Assembly (NCBI GenBank): GCA_002917075.1
Contig: NTMA01000096.1
Coordinates: forward strand, 92,349-156,348
DNA length: 64,000 bases
Reading direction: 5' to 3'
Origin: Hawksworthiomyces lignivorus
Taxonomy: Eukaryota; Ascomycota; Sordariomycetes; Ophiostomatales; Ophiostomataceae
The notes beneath the pieces were generated by a model that made no database searches, was not told where the DNA came from, and saw only the letters and a program-made list of their open reading frames with translations. Shown one piece after another: positions 42,836 to 54,229 of this stretch. The translations under genes and the position numbers were made by a program. Numbering within the stretch: position 1 is the stretch's first letter; every line of letters begins with the position of its first letter.

Positions 42836-42946
42836 TTGAAGCCATTCTGTCCTCGGGGAATGTCCTGAAATAATGTAAACGAGACAAAGCTCGACAAAAT
42901 CCAGCAGCTCTACGGGGGACCGCTCCATCCCCTCCCAACAACCGAG

Positions 42947-44927
42947 ATGCAGTACTCACCATTCTTCTGGGCAAATTTAATTTGGGCCGTGTCCTGTGGC
43001 TTTCTTGTGCGTTATGCCGCAGCTACGGTGGTCCCAGATATCGGCTGTCAAGTGCGATACTTTGACTTGACGATTACTTGGGAAAACCACGCGCCAGATG
43101 GATTCACAAGGAAGATGGCCTTGATTAATGGCCAATTCCCCGGGCCTTTATTGGAAGTTAATGAAGGCGACACTGTAGAAGTTCTAGTGCGTAACGAGCT
43201 TCCGTACAACACCACAGTCCACTTCCATGGTGAGTTTGCTCTGTTTTGACTACTGGTTTTCGGTTCAAATATTGATATAAGACTATCAAGGGATCGAAAT
43301 GCATGGCACCCCATGGTCCGACGGGATGCCAGGTCTCACGCAAAGGCAAATTCGAACTGGAAACAGCTTCTTATACAAGTGGAAGGCTACGCAGTACGGC
43401 AGCTACTGGTACCATGCCCACCAGCGAGGCCAGATCGATGACGGCCTGTACGGACCAATCCTTATTCATCCCAAGAAAGAGCAGCCGCGGCCTTTCAAAC
43501 TAATCACAAATGATTCGTCAACTCTGGCGGCCATGCTCGAAGCTGAGCAGAACGTCCGACCGCTTGTGCTTTCCGACCTGCGTCACATCACCTCTTACGA
43601 CAACTGGGACATCGAGGTGGCATCGGGCATCGAGACGCCATGCTATGATTCAATTCTCTTCAACGGCAAGGGAAGCGTGCAGTGCTGGTCGCGAGAAAAG
43701 ATCAATTCGCTCACAAATCCTACCCAAGAGACATATCTGCATCTTGGCAATGAAACACAAATGACTGCCAAAGGGTGAGTTTCTGAATGCCTCTTTCCTT
43801 ACAGTTGGAAAATATCACCTACTGACCGTCACAGCTGCTTGCCTGCAGACGTCTTAGCCAACGTGCTAGCTGCAGGTCTGCCGTCTAATATCTCTGCCAT
43901 CCCGCCGGAAGTCTTTGACGTGTGCAGTTCCACCACTGGCTCTCAGGAGGTCATCAAAGTTCAATTGCCCCAACATGCCTCTGAAAAATGGTTTGCCCTT
44001 GATCTTATTGGGACTTTTGGTCTTGTCACGGGTTCTTTTGCAATTGATGGCCATCCCATGTGGGTGTACGCAGTGGATGGCAGTTATATAGAGCCGACAC
44101 TGGTTGACGTTCTGACCATTACCAATGGAGATCGCTACTCAGTCCTGATCAAAGTCACCACAGCCGGCAGCTATGCGATCCGCATGGCATCGACAGCCGC
44201 AGCGCAAATGCTCGCCGGCCAGGCAGTTTTGTCAGTAGTCGGATATTCTACTTGGCCAATAACCAATTCTACATCGAGCGAGGCCTATATCGATGATGTT
44301 GGTGTTAACACTACGGCTAGTGTTGTATTTTTTGATGATACTAGCTTCAAGTCATTTCCTGCGGACAATATTAGCCAAACAGCTGATGAGACCTTCAAGC
44401 TTGGTATCAGAGTAGCGGGAGCCAGCTATAACTGGGCCCTCAACAGTACCATCTACCCACAGCAATTTGCCAATGATGAGCCTCTGCTGTTTAAGGAGCC
44501 GCAGCCGCTCCAAGACCCCACAGAGAATAACGTCACCATCTCCACTCGGTATGGTGATTGGATTGACCTGATTTTCGAGACGCTCACGTTTCCCATGCCG
44601 CCTCATCCTATTCATAAGCATGGAACCAAAATGTGGCTCATTGGCTCTGGAAATGGGCCGTTCAACTATTCAAATGTGGCCGAAGCTGTCCAGGCTATAC
44701 CTGAAAGCTTCAACCTGATCAATCCACCAAAACGAGATACACTCGCGACGCCGCCGGCCAACACGGGCCCCGTATGGATGGCGGTGCGATATCAGGCAAC
44801 AAACCCAGGAGCTTGGTTTTTGCATTGCCACATCCAAAGCCACTTGCTTGGTGGTATGGGTATGGCTATCCAGGATGGTGTTGATCGCTGGCCGAAGGTG
44901 CCCGCTGAGTATGTGAACTACCACTAG
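42947..44927 (+). CDS. Secreted laccase-like multicopper oxidase
   Basis: Three exons, 42947-43229, 43291-43774 and 43835-44927 (introns 61 and 60 nt), encode 619 aa. An N-terminal hydrophobic stretch (about 8-27) acts as signal peptide. The four copper-ligand motifs are complete: H92-F-H94 within TVHFHG, WYHAH at 134-138, HPIHKHG, and the C-terminal HCHIQSH, whose cysteine binds type-1 copper. The residue ten after that cysteine is Met (GGM), where classical fungal laccases have Leu or Phe; Met is usually linked to a lower redox potential. Such enzymes oxidise phenols, pigments or metals with O2 as acceptor. Many NxT/NxS sites suggest glycosylation. Ascomycete pigment-cluster laccases have a similar layout. 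No pigment synthase is in the window. Confidence 0.93.
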
Positions 44928-47501
44928 GTTTGCAATCTAATTTTCTGGTCAATTATATATCGGTAATACTTTCAAGAGGTAATTAATTAATATATGTATA
45001 TATATATACGTAATAAATTTTTTTAAATTAGATCCGAAAATGAAATTGATAAATATTTCGCGAGTAAACAACCTCATATTCTAGTGTAAAAGAAGAATTT
45101 TTATCTGTGAGAATTGCATTATTAACCCGTCTACTGTTTATGTCTACACTTAGTAGAATCCCTAATGGCAAAATCTATGATCTTCATTATATTTACAAAC
45201 TATTATGTTAATTTGACCATACTGTTGGGCACCTCCATCAAAATCTATTATTTACTATTAGAAAGGCTCTTTCATAATACTTTAAAGCTACTAAAAAGAA
45301 CTACATCAAAGGCAAATGCAAAAATTGGTTTCTGTCTCGTCGCTGGTCGTTGCTGCCCTGGTTTATTTTTCATAGTCTGAATTGGCGAGTTGGTCCTGAT
45401 AGTATCAAGATAAGTAGCTGGTTTTGTCAAAGCAATCGCTGGAACACAATCTTGGGCTTCTTCGTATAGATTCAGAGCGGCGTCATATGTCGTGAAGTTT
45501 TTTGTATTTAATAACAAAGAATTGAAATATAGTTCTGGCGACAGCGAATCCTATGATCTGCTGACTTCGGTTCTTTTAGTTAACTGTCTAACGGCGCACT
45601 TTCTAACTGCTTGAGGTGAAGCTCAATTCTATTTCTGTGGGATTCGCACTTTTTAATTCGACTGCCAGGGATGGGGTCCCTGTTGCGTCCCAGACAGTGC
45701 CAAAAGTTTTGTTAGATTATAAGATAACCAAGTCGCATCGACCACCAGTGAGCGAGAATTCCTGATATTGAATGACCGCATCCCCTGTAGCCATTCATAG
45801 AATGTACACCTACAAGTGCATGTAGGAAATTTTCAGCAGGATTAACAGCAAAGATACTGAGAGCAAGTTCACCCTCAACTCAGCACTGTCGTTTTCGTAG
45901 ACATTCTTTGACGGGCCTAGGTGTTGAATAAAATGCTTGGTGCAGACTGGAAGAATCATGATTTTTTGACGGAAAAGACGAGTCAGAGAAAGGTTTACAA
46001 GAGAGCATCCCAAGCCTATTAGACTCATTCAGAGCTAGATAGGTTGATAATATATTAGATCCTTTGCGGACTTATTGCACTGATGGCTATGCGCTCTGGG
46101 GGCATCTGACAAGCTATTATCGAAAATTCGTCTGACCTCCTTCTCATCCTGCCTCTCCTTTTGAGCCTAGGACTCCCGTCTTGGCAGACCGCGTCTATGC
46201 ACTTCGTGATGCGAGTTTAGTGACCTAAAGGCATCTATAACATAATAGCACACTAGGCCGGGGAGCGATGATACCTCTATGGCCAGCTTATTACTCTCCT
46301 TGCTGCATATTTCAACGACTTATTGACATCACATCCAACTCGCTTATGCGATCAATACCACAAACCAAGCAAACCACGAGAACTCATAATGGAAGCACGC
46401 AGCGGCTCGGACCTTGATCTATTGATCGTGTACGAACTTCAGCCAGCCACATTGGGGCCATGCACTATTTTGATCCTACGAAGAACTGAGACGAGGTGGT
46501 AATATTGGTCAGTTGATCACAATTTAGCCATTTTATCTACATGCACCGCTATCGATACAATATCACAACAAGAACACCAACGCAGTTCTAAGATTTGCTC
46601 CTGTTGACTGGAAGCCAAGCTCATCGGCATTTCTAAGCTGAGCTTCGGTAAGAATGGCCACCAAAAATAGATGAGGAGTAACTTGTGACGAAGAAGCGGC
46701 TAGACTGTCGATGTGAAACTAGAGGATAGTCGCATGTGATATGGTCCCAATGCTCTAACCAGTTTGATATCTGCCCAGCCAGCCGCTATCCTTTGGCGCC
46801 GTGAGTCAATTTGAAAGCTTTTCATGAATTACTTAGAATGGTTATATTTTCAGAGTTTCTTACAGAGAGGTGTTTCTGTCTTCTAGAATAGAGGGGATCA
46901 TAGCATTAGATCTGGGTAATAATGTCCCGAATGATGTTAGTTCTGGACAGTTTGGAAACGCCTGCATGAACCGGTTGTATTAGTGCCAAACGCGGGAAGA
47001 GGCGCACGTACTATTGGCGAATATTGCATGCTGAATCTGCAGGAGATATTGGTTGATAGGTGCATTAATGGTAGCGACGTAGTCATATTATTAAAGCTCT
47101 CTCTCATTGCCCCACTCAAATGCGTACCTAACCTAACCGCTCCTAGTACTCATCGTTCTAAAGAGAAACCAAAGCAGTGGTGGTTGGAGCATCAGGCCAG
47201 TGTTGACGCGTGCTGTTGATCCGAACTGCTAATGATCAACTGTGACATGGGTATGACCTGAGGTCCAAGAGTTGTGTGACGCTGAGATCCGCAAATAGAT
47301 CGAGGCTCATCGTTTTATTTTATATATATATATATTAAGAAGACCTTCTGGCTCATAATTCTGAGGAGGTCAGTTTAAGCTAGAGTACAACACTTGACAT
47401 AATCGCATATTTCGGAAACGTTCACCGCCTACCTGCTTCATAGTATTGAATATCTAAATTCTTCATTATATTTGCCTTGCAATCCACAACGTACAATCAC
47501 C
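44928..47501. other. Long AT-rich intergenic region
   Basis: About 2.6 kb with no gene I can support. Short alternating T/A runs lie at about 44984-45010 and 47321-47335. Reading frames up to 89 codons show no known motif. It could hold non-coding RNA or decayed sequence, but nothing identifies it. Confidence 0.55.
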
Positions 47502-48362
47502 ATGGGTCAGGTCGCAAGCGCTGTCGCCAATGCACTAGACAACAGCAAAGAAAAGGAGGCTCAGGCTAAGGAGCAGATCGAGCTTATGATGAAGCTTGCT
47601 GATGCGCGGCTTGACACGTTCCAGGCAAAGCTTAATAGCATGTTCCTAGACAAGGAGTCCGCACAGAAGACCAGTGTTCCCGGAAAGAGGGCTTTGAGGT
47701 TTGAACGCCACGTTGCCGTTGACACTGAAACAACGGTATGAATACAATTATATAGGTTCTTCTCATTTTTCTAAGCACTAATGGACATACGTAGCCTGGT
47801 GCAGGGGTTGAAGCTGCCGTCGACGCTTTCTTTGGTGTGTCGAAGACGGGAACTGACGGAGTCCTCGAGGGTTTTAAGAACGTGGTGAAGACTGGTTTAT
47901 CAGCCATTCTTGGCGACTGCTCTGCGGGTGAGAGCTACGACGAGAAATTCTTCGTGTGCATCAAACAGTTCGTATTCCTTCAAAAAAAGCGACATGCATT
48001 CGCGCTTCTTACAATATCTATACTAAGTCTCTCAAAGCAATGCCATCATCCGTGTGGATATGTACACGTACAAGTACAATTTTCGCAACGAAGGTGTTAT
48101 TTCGACGCATAAGAACATCCTGGCATACATACTCTGCATCTCCGTCGTTGACCACCGAGATGTGACTGTGGATGAGCTGATTTACCTGGCTTCCGAGTTT
48201 GCAGGTGACGGCAACGTAGGCCCTAATAGCGGTTATGAGCTGTACCTCGAGGGCTTGATGAAGACATGGAATGCCCTAGTCAATGTCGAGCTGCCTGAAG
48301 TGAACCCCGGCAGGAAGACAATTGAATACCCGACGGCGCTGCCAGTTCGAGCTCAGGCCTAG
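47502..48362 (+). CDS. Unrecognised fungal protein, probable N-myristoylation site
   Basis: Three exons, 47502-47735, 47795-47967 and 48038-48362 (introns 59 and 70 nt), encode 243 aa. I do not know a named family for it. The N-terminus MGQVAS fits the N-myristoylation rule (Gly2, Ser6), which would attach it to a membrane. Residues about 14-45 are charged and helical (KEKEAQAKEQ), possibly coiled-coil. Then RHVAVDTETT crosses the first splice into PGAGVEAAVDAFFG, and the next splice rebuilds CIKHNAIIRVDM. The later DHRDVTVDELIYLASEF looks like an acidic helical segment. All three splice joins keep the frame and continue hydrophobic/polar patterns, so the gene is convincing. There is no signal peptide or membrane helix. 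It stands alone with long spacers on both sides. Confidence 0.82.
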
Positions 48363-48927
48363 TCCTAGTCAGGTTAAAATACCACTGGTACACAACTGAA
48401 TTTTTAATTGGCTGAAGCTTGGAATTCCCAGTAACTACACACGGAGTGGTAGCCAGTATTTTGCCTGCCGATTGTCATAACAAGCTATCCTTAATACATA
48501 AGAAGACAAGAATTAGTCTCTTAATCTGAAACTTTATTGGTAATAGTAATATACTTACACATATGTGATGTCTTGGATCTGAGTAATGGTACATGCTTAA
48601 TAGTTTCTGAACTGAGATGAAAAGAAATAAATGAAGGGCGGCGCGGGCCGCCAAGATGCTGAGGCTAATGAGCGTCTTTTCTGGCTGGACACTACGAGTA
48701 CATACATGTAAAAATAGATGATTCTAAAGATGCGGAGTACATAATGTACATAATATATACTGAGCGATTCTGTCGTATTTTGCTCACGTGACTGACGGGC
48801 CAAGCCTCTTGTACTGTTTAGGTCTTAGGCAGTTGTTCGTGCATCTTACATTTGAGTCATCACCGCAAGATTATGTTTCGACACTTGCTTTGCCAGAAGG
48901 TATTTAGACAGTTATAGGAAAAAAGAA
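48363..48927. other. Intergenic, promoter of DHA2-type MFS gene
   Basis: 565 bp of AT-rich sequence between two genes in the same direction. Short GTACATA-like motifs occur around 48700-48760. No gene is seen. Confidence 0.5.
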
Positions 48928-50729
48928 ATGGCAACAATAACACAGGCAACTACCGAGTTGGCACTCGTTAGCGAAGAATATGAACTCAGCCCAGTGGTGC
49001 TCAGCCCGGTGGTCCACCGCAGCAGTCACCAGGATGGTGTTCATGAGGTTCACCGCAACAGGGAACTCGCCACTCCAAGGGGCAGTGATGCCAGATATTC
49101 TAACGTGACAAAACTACGGATTATCATTATTACTTTCCAACTGTCTAGCGTCAATTTTGCTTGCAGCGCTGTCAATGGCTTGGTCACTGTTGGACTTCCG
49201 ACGATCGCAGTGGACCTTGCCATTCCTTCTCAGTTGTACTTCTGGCCCTCGTCCGTGATGAGCTTGGCCACAGCGTCGACGTTGCTTGTTGCAGGTTCTA
49301 TTTCTGACGTACTGGGCATGCGTGGTAGCGATCTGATTGGCTGTTTTTGTATCTCAGCCTTCATGCTCGGTAGCGGCGTCTCTCAAACGGGACCGCAGTT
49401 GGTTGTTTTGCGTGCGCTACAAGGCGTCGCCAATTCGCTGCACATGTCTTCATCTGTGGGCTTGGTTGCAAATCTAGTTCCCCGAGGCAGAGGGAGGAAC
49501 ATAGCTTTCTCTTGCCTAGGTCTCAGTCAGCCTCTTGGCTATTCGTTCGGATTAGTTGTGAGTGGCATTATGATCGATACTATTGGTTGGCGCTCAGGCT
49601 GGTACTTGTACGCGGGAATGACTTTTATGATGACTTGTGTAGGTGTCTGGGCTTTACCAAAGGCAAATGGACCCAGAGTGGACTTAAAAGGAGGCCTGAA
49701 AAAGTTGAAGACTGAGGTGGACTGGATTGGCGCAGGAATTGCGTCAATCTTCATGGCATTGTTGTCGTATTTTCTGGCGTGAGTTGCAGCTTTTTTTTTT
49801 TTTTTTTTTTTTTTTGCGAATTGTTAACCTTGTGAAAATAGCAACTTGAGCACAGATATTTACAAGATTCGGGACGCCTTGAGCATCATTCTTCTTTGCA
49901 TGAGCGTTCCCATGGTTCCTGCATTTATCTACTGGCAGCATCGTCAAGTCAAGCACATGAGGCCAGCTCTTATACCGAATGTGTTGTGGAGAAATAGGGC
50001 CTTTACAGCTATCTGTGGTACCGTTACCTTGTCTTATGCAGTTCTTTCTTCCATGGAGCTTTTTGCTAGTCTTTTGTAAGCTATTCTTTGCACTTGATGC
50101 GAACGCTATCCTCTCCTATCCATATTACTGTTGCTCTTAGCCCTGCTACTAAGCGCAGCGTCACTAACGTTTCCCGTCGTCTTAGCTTTCAGGAAATTCA
50201 AAAGCTCTCCGCTCTTCAAGCCTCAATCCGTCTTCTTCCTAGCCTGGTTGTTGGAACGGCATTGAACCTTAGCACCGGTCTGTTTATAGACAGAGTATCT
50301 GCTTTCTGGCTTGTCGCGACCTCTTCCGTACTATGTGCCGGTGCTCCGCTTCTCATGGCTCTGATTAATCCGTCATGGTCATACTGGACAGATGCTTTCG
50401 TTGCACAGATATTGCAGCCGATTAGTGGCGACGTACTATTCACTGTTGGGCTTATCGTGGTCTCTGAGACATTTCCAGAGGATACGCAGGCGCTTGCTGG
50501 GGCGGTCTTCAACATGACAGCTCAATTCGGCAACGCGCTTGGACTGGCAATCATGCAGATAGTGTCGACATTGGTTTCAAAAGAACGAAGTAATGAAGTC
50601 AGAGAAGTAGCGCTTCTCGAGGGGTACAAGGCAAGCTTTTGGACAATGTTTGCAATGATGATCGGATGCACCGTTCTTGGCACTTGGGGGCTACGACGGT
50701 CGGGGCGAATCGGTCTGAAGAGGGAATAG
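48928..50729 (+). CDS. MFS transporter, drug:H+ antiporter DHA2-type
   Basis: Three exons, 48928-49778, 49842-50075 and 50186-50729 (introns 63 and 110 nt), encode 542 aa. The first intron contains 25 consecutive T. A cytosolic N-terminus of about 65 residues precedes helices with VNGLVTVGLPTIAVDLAIPSQ, WPSSVMSLATASTLLVAGSISDVLGMRG (motif A-like) and LGLSQPLGYSFGLVVSGIMIDTIGWRSGW (motif C-like, ending GWR). After the second splice comes LFFQEIQKLSALQASIRLLPSLVVG, typical of this 14-helix subgroup. Relatives export drugs or small metabolites by proton antiport, or have unassigned substrates. It is not near a biosynthetic enzyme, so efflux of a self-made product is not indicated. Confidence 0.92.
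49791..49815 (+). repeat. T(25) homopolymer inside DHA2 gene intron 1
   Basis: A 25-base T run between donor and acceptor of a 63-nt intron, the second such tract in the window. It is pyrimidine-rich on the coding strand, consistent with the splice acceptor preceding TAG. Confidence 0.75.
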
Positions 50730-53700
50730 AAGCTGTTGCACTAGGCAGTGTCTGCGTTCCCTTCAGGAAAACAGTGAAGTACTCACTTGGGTCTTACCAA
50801 TATCCTGACGGCAACCGCTGGCCGCATATATTCATTGAGATACATGTGATTCGAATTCCTTAAAAACTTTAGACGTGCATAGAGACGAAATCACTAGGTA
50901 GATGGAGCATTATGTCTAAATCTATGGCAAGACGACGAAGTGTTGTTATTGGAGGCTATACTGTATATCCATAGAACAACAAACTGAGGATTTCTGCCAG
51001 TGTTTACAAGATCGTTGTAGTGTCAATATCAATGAATTTACTGCCGCTTGGCAGTCACACTAGAAAGCTCAAAATCCTTCAGCTCTTCTTCGTAGTGACG
51101 TTGCTTACAGCTGCTTTAGAGATCGATGAAAGCAAAGCCGGTGAATCTAATTACAACAGCTCTTAGACTACATAGCTAGATACGCGATAATAATATCGGA
51201 ACTTGAAAAGAACACACATCTGATATCTGTTGCTCCTGTGGGTATTAACCAAAGTCGCGTCAGCCCCAGGTGCAACTGAAGAAGCCGCTTTGCTCAGCGT
51301 GTTAGCGAAAGCGCATTGTGAGACAGATAAACTTCGTGCTTCGCCAAGGATCTGAAAAACCTGTACTTACAGTAGTTCTATCAACAATAACCCCGGCTAA
51401 TGTGAACAGGCCAGTTGTGGAGAATAATATACGAGTCGCCAATGGTGGCTGTATTTGCCCTGGTCTGTTGTGGGCAGCGGATAAAGCGCCTTGGCATCCT
51501 ACGCCCCTATTCCAGTGAAAATTTGATATCCAGTTCATTTTCTCACACAAGTACTCCGTACATACCCCGTTGTCGAGCGTGCAGAATGTCGCAATCTATC
51601 ATGGCAACGCATGATCATTTTACATCATTAGGGACACAGTTTACATGGTATTTCAAGAGTAATGCATGCCAGCTTAGGTAAGAGTGAATTGCGTTCACAA
51701 ATTGGTTGTCCAAGTACTATCTCTTCTGTTACATTAAGGTGTTCCTACATGCCTTGCTGTCTTGGCCATGGGCTGGGGAAAAGTGTGTTGCGCGACTGGC
51801 GCGGAGCAAATTCAGCGAGTGCCCATCAGATGAAAGGGGATGCTGAAAGCTGAGATCCTACAAAACTCTTTACGATAAGGCTTATGTGGGAATAAAGGAG
51901 CGGGGGAAAATCATATCTTCGGTTAGGCGGAAAGGTTGCTGGAATCGGATTTTGGATGGCATTGGCAATTTGGTGAATGTTATTTTATGTTCGCAGTGAA
52001 GTGACGCTGATTCCTGTGAACCCTGCTTCTGAGGAAAAACTTGTGTGGGATTGGATGTGGGCCTTAGAGTTCAGCAGTATTTCATTGAAAGCTGCTTTTA
52101 AAAATATAGGGAGTTTAGAGGGCGAGAACTGTACTAAACGTAGTGCACGTAGAGAATTTTGGTGCTGAAGTTCAAGAAACACGGTGTTATTATTATTATT
52201 AGTAGTAGTAGTACGGAGCAGTAGCAGCTTTTTTTAACTGGTATGCGTTTTGTGTCGACGAAGACAAGTTGAAGAAGCAGTGCCAATTTTGTTTGGCGAA
52301 AGAAGGGCTAGATTTAGCATGGACACAGGGCGGGTTTTTCGAAATTGGAGCTAGCAGTGAATAGACGAGAGAGAGGAGAACAATTTCTTTCGTTGAACTT
52401 TAATTTTGACTCGTCTTCTCAATCTACGCGCTTTTCTCTTCTAAACTGCAAGCGTTCCAAAGTGTAAAGCATGTATGATGGCTAGGGCCAACCACCTACC
52501 GTCTTTCTTATCATAAGGCAGATGACAAGCGACTGCCGGGATGACTTGTTATAAAATATCATGTTTTGGGTTGGATACAAACAGGTTTGTTGTGCTTCAG
52601 CTGTCCCTGATAAACGGCTCGAAGCTTTTTATATGTAATTGGCTCCCAAGCTTCCACATGACTTTTCTCAATCTCATATTGGCCATGAGCCTCCAGGTAG
52701 TGCTTCTGAGGCACTCTTTTATATCGCCCCATATGGCCTCAATTGAAGGTTCAAATAGGATGGTACGAAGTGCGTTTTTATGACTATCAGAAGCGACATG
52801 AGCTACTAGCTTGCAAGTACTTTGGCCGCGCTGAAGCTGCTGCCGCCTCTAGCGATACTCCTAGGACCGTGGAACCGTGCTCATAATAAACACGCGCAAG
52901 GGAGAGATCCGGGGGATGCACTATTTGCGGGGCTCCATAGCACAAGTGCATGCGCTACGTCACCCCCGTCCGTAGCCGCTAGGACTGAGGCTTCGCTGAC
53001 TGGACTGGGCATTACACACAATCACAGCACTAGGAGGCTGTTTGACAAATTTTGGTGCTATCTTGGAGGCCAACAAGGTACAATGGAAGAAGGAACTGTA
53101 GATGGCCAAGAGCAAAGTCCGTAAGTCATAATTGGCTGGTTAATTCTCTCAAAAAAGCTTCAGAATCAGGACCAGCCGGCCGTACTCCGTACTCATTTCG
53201 CAATACGCCAAGCATCTGGGGACCATAGTCGACCCAGATATGTTGGCGTCTGTTAGGTAGCAGACGGCGCGTCGCAGCGTATTCCGCAGCATTCCGTCCC
53301 TCAGCTTTTCACATGCTAAAATATCCCACGTCCCCCACTGCGATGCTGAGACTGTGCTGTATGAGTATCGTTTACTACTGTATATTTACACTGTATTTAG
53401 TCTTACTAAAGAACCTAGTCCTTCGCACTGCAGAAATCACAGTTCCCTCTCCTTTTCAATTAACAGGCTGCACCGCTTGAATTCAACAAGCGTCCCCCGC
53501 CCCCATCACGCGTCGCATCTACTGCAGTGAGCGGTGATTCTCCGGCATCATCTGACAGAGTCACCCAGCGCGTCGAGTGGCCTAGATCGCCTCGCCACAA
53601 TCCTTGGCTGCAGGTTGGTGGTCTCGCATTCCACAGTTTCTTCTGTTTACCGACCAGTAATCGGCAGGGTCCACTGCACGCTGTCGTCATCGCTAGCAAG

Positions 53701-54229
53701 TGCCCTGCGATAAAGCCACAGCTTACCGCCTTTGGCACCTGCGAGTCGCTGGTGCGCAGCCAACTACCATTGGAAGTTTCAAGGTTGCTCTCCCCAGACG
53801 CTTTTTTCTAACGACTACTAGGCACTCGGCATTGCTGCTTTGTATAATTTCAGTTTGTTCGTCGACAGAACTATTTCTTTTGGAGTTCTTCTGGCGTTTG
53901 CATCATTCTGCATTTGTCTCTTTGCATTCAGCTTTCCCAGTGGGCTGTGCCCTCGTCTTCTGATAATTACATCAACGGCCCCGGAAAAGGCCACACGAGA
54001 GCATCACGCATACTAGATTTCCTATCGCCTCAGCGCATCCGGGCCCGCTCCGTCACGGGGGAATATATTTTAGCACATTTATCATACCTATGCGCCACCA
54101 GCCATCCCTCCCATACAGTTTGTACATACACATACTGTGATACCATCTCTTGGGTTGTCCCTTCGGACGAGAGGCAAAATCAAGGCGTGAAAGGCTGAGA
54201 CTTATCCCCGTGGAAAGTCTATAGCAAAA
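50730..54229. other. Long intergenic region without supported genes
   Basis: About 3.5 kb. Frames are short and without motifs. It includes two copies of TACTCCGTA (51552-51560, 53183-53191), a TTA/AGT trinucleotide run at 52187-52213 and, at its right end, a pyrimidine-rich leader for the MFS gene. I see no transposon remnant I can name. Confidence 0.55.
52187..52213. repeat. TTA then AGT trinucleotide microsatellite
   Basis: Four to five TTA units change directly into four AGT units over 27 bp. The composite form suggests a point change that then spread. No coding role is visible. Confidence 0.75.

Larger units (their letters stand above)
41634..42946. other. Intergenic, promoter of laccase-like gene
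   Basis: About 1.3 kb without a gene. It is AT-rich in the first two thirds. The last 200 bp hold a three-copy 20-bp tandem repeat and a TATA box, both listed separately. Confidence 0.55.
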
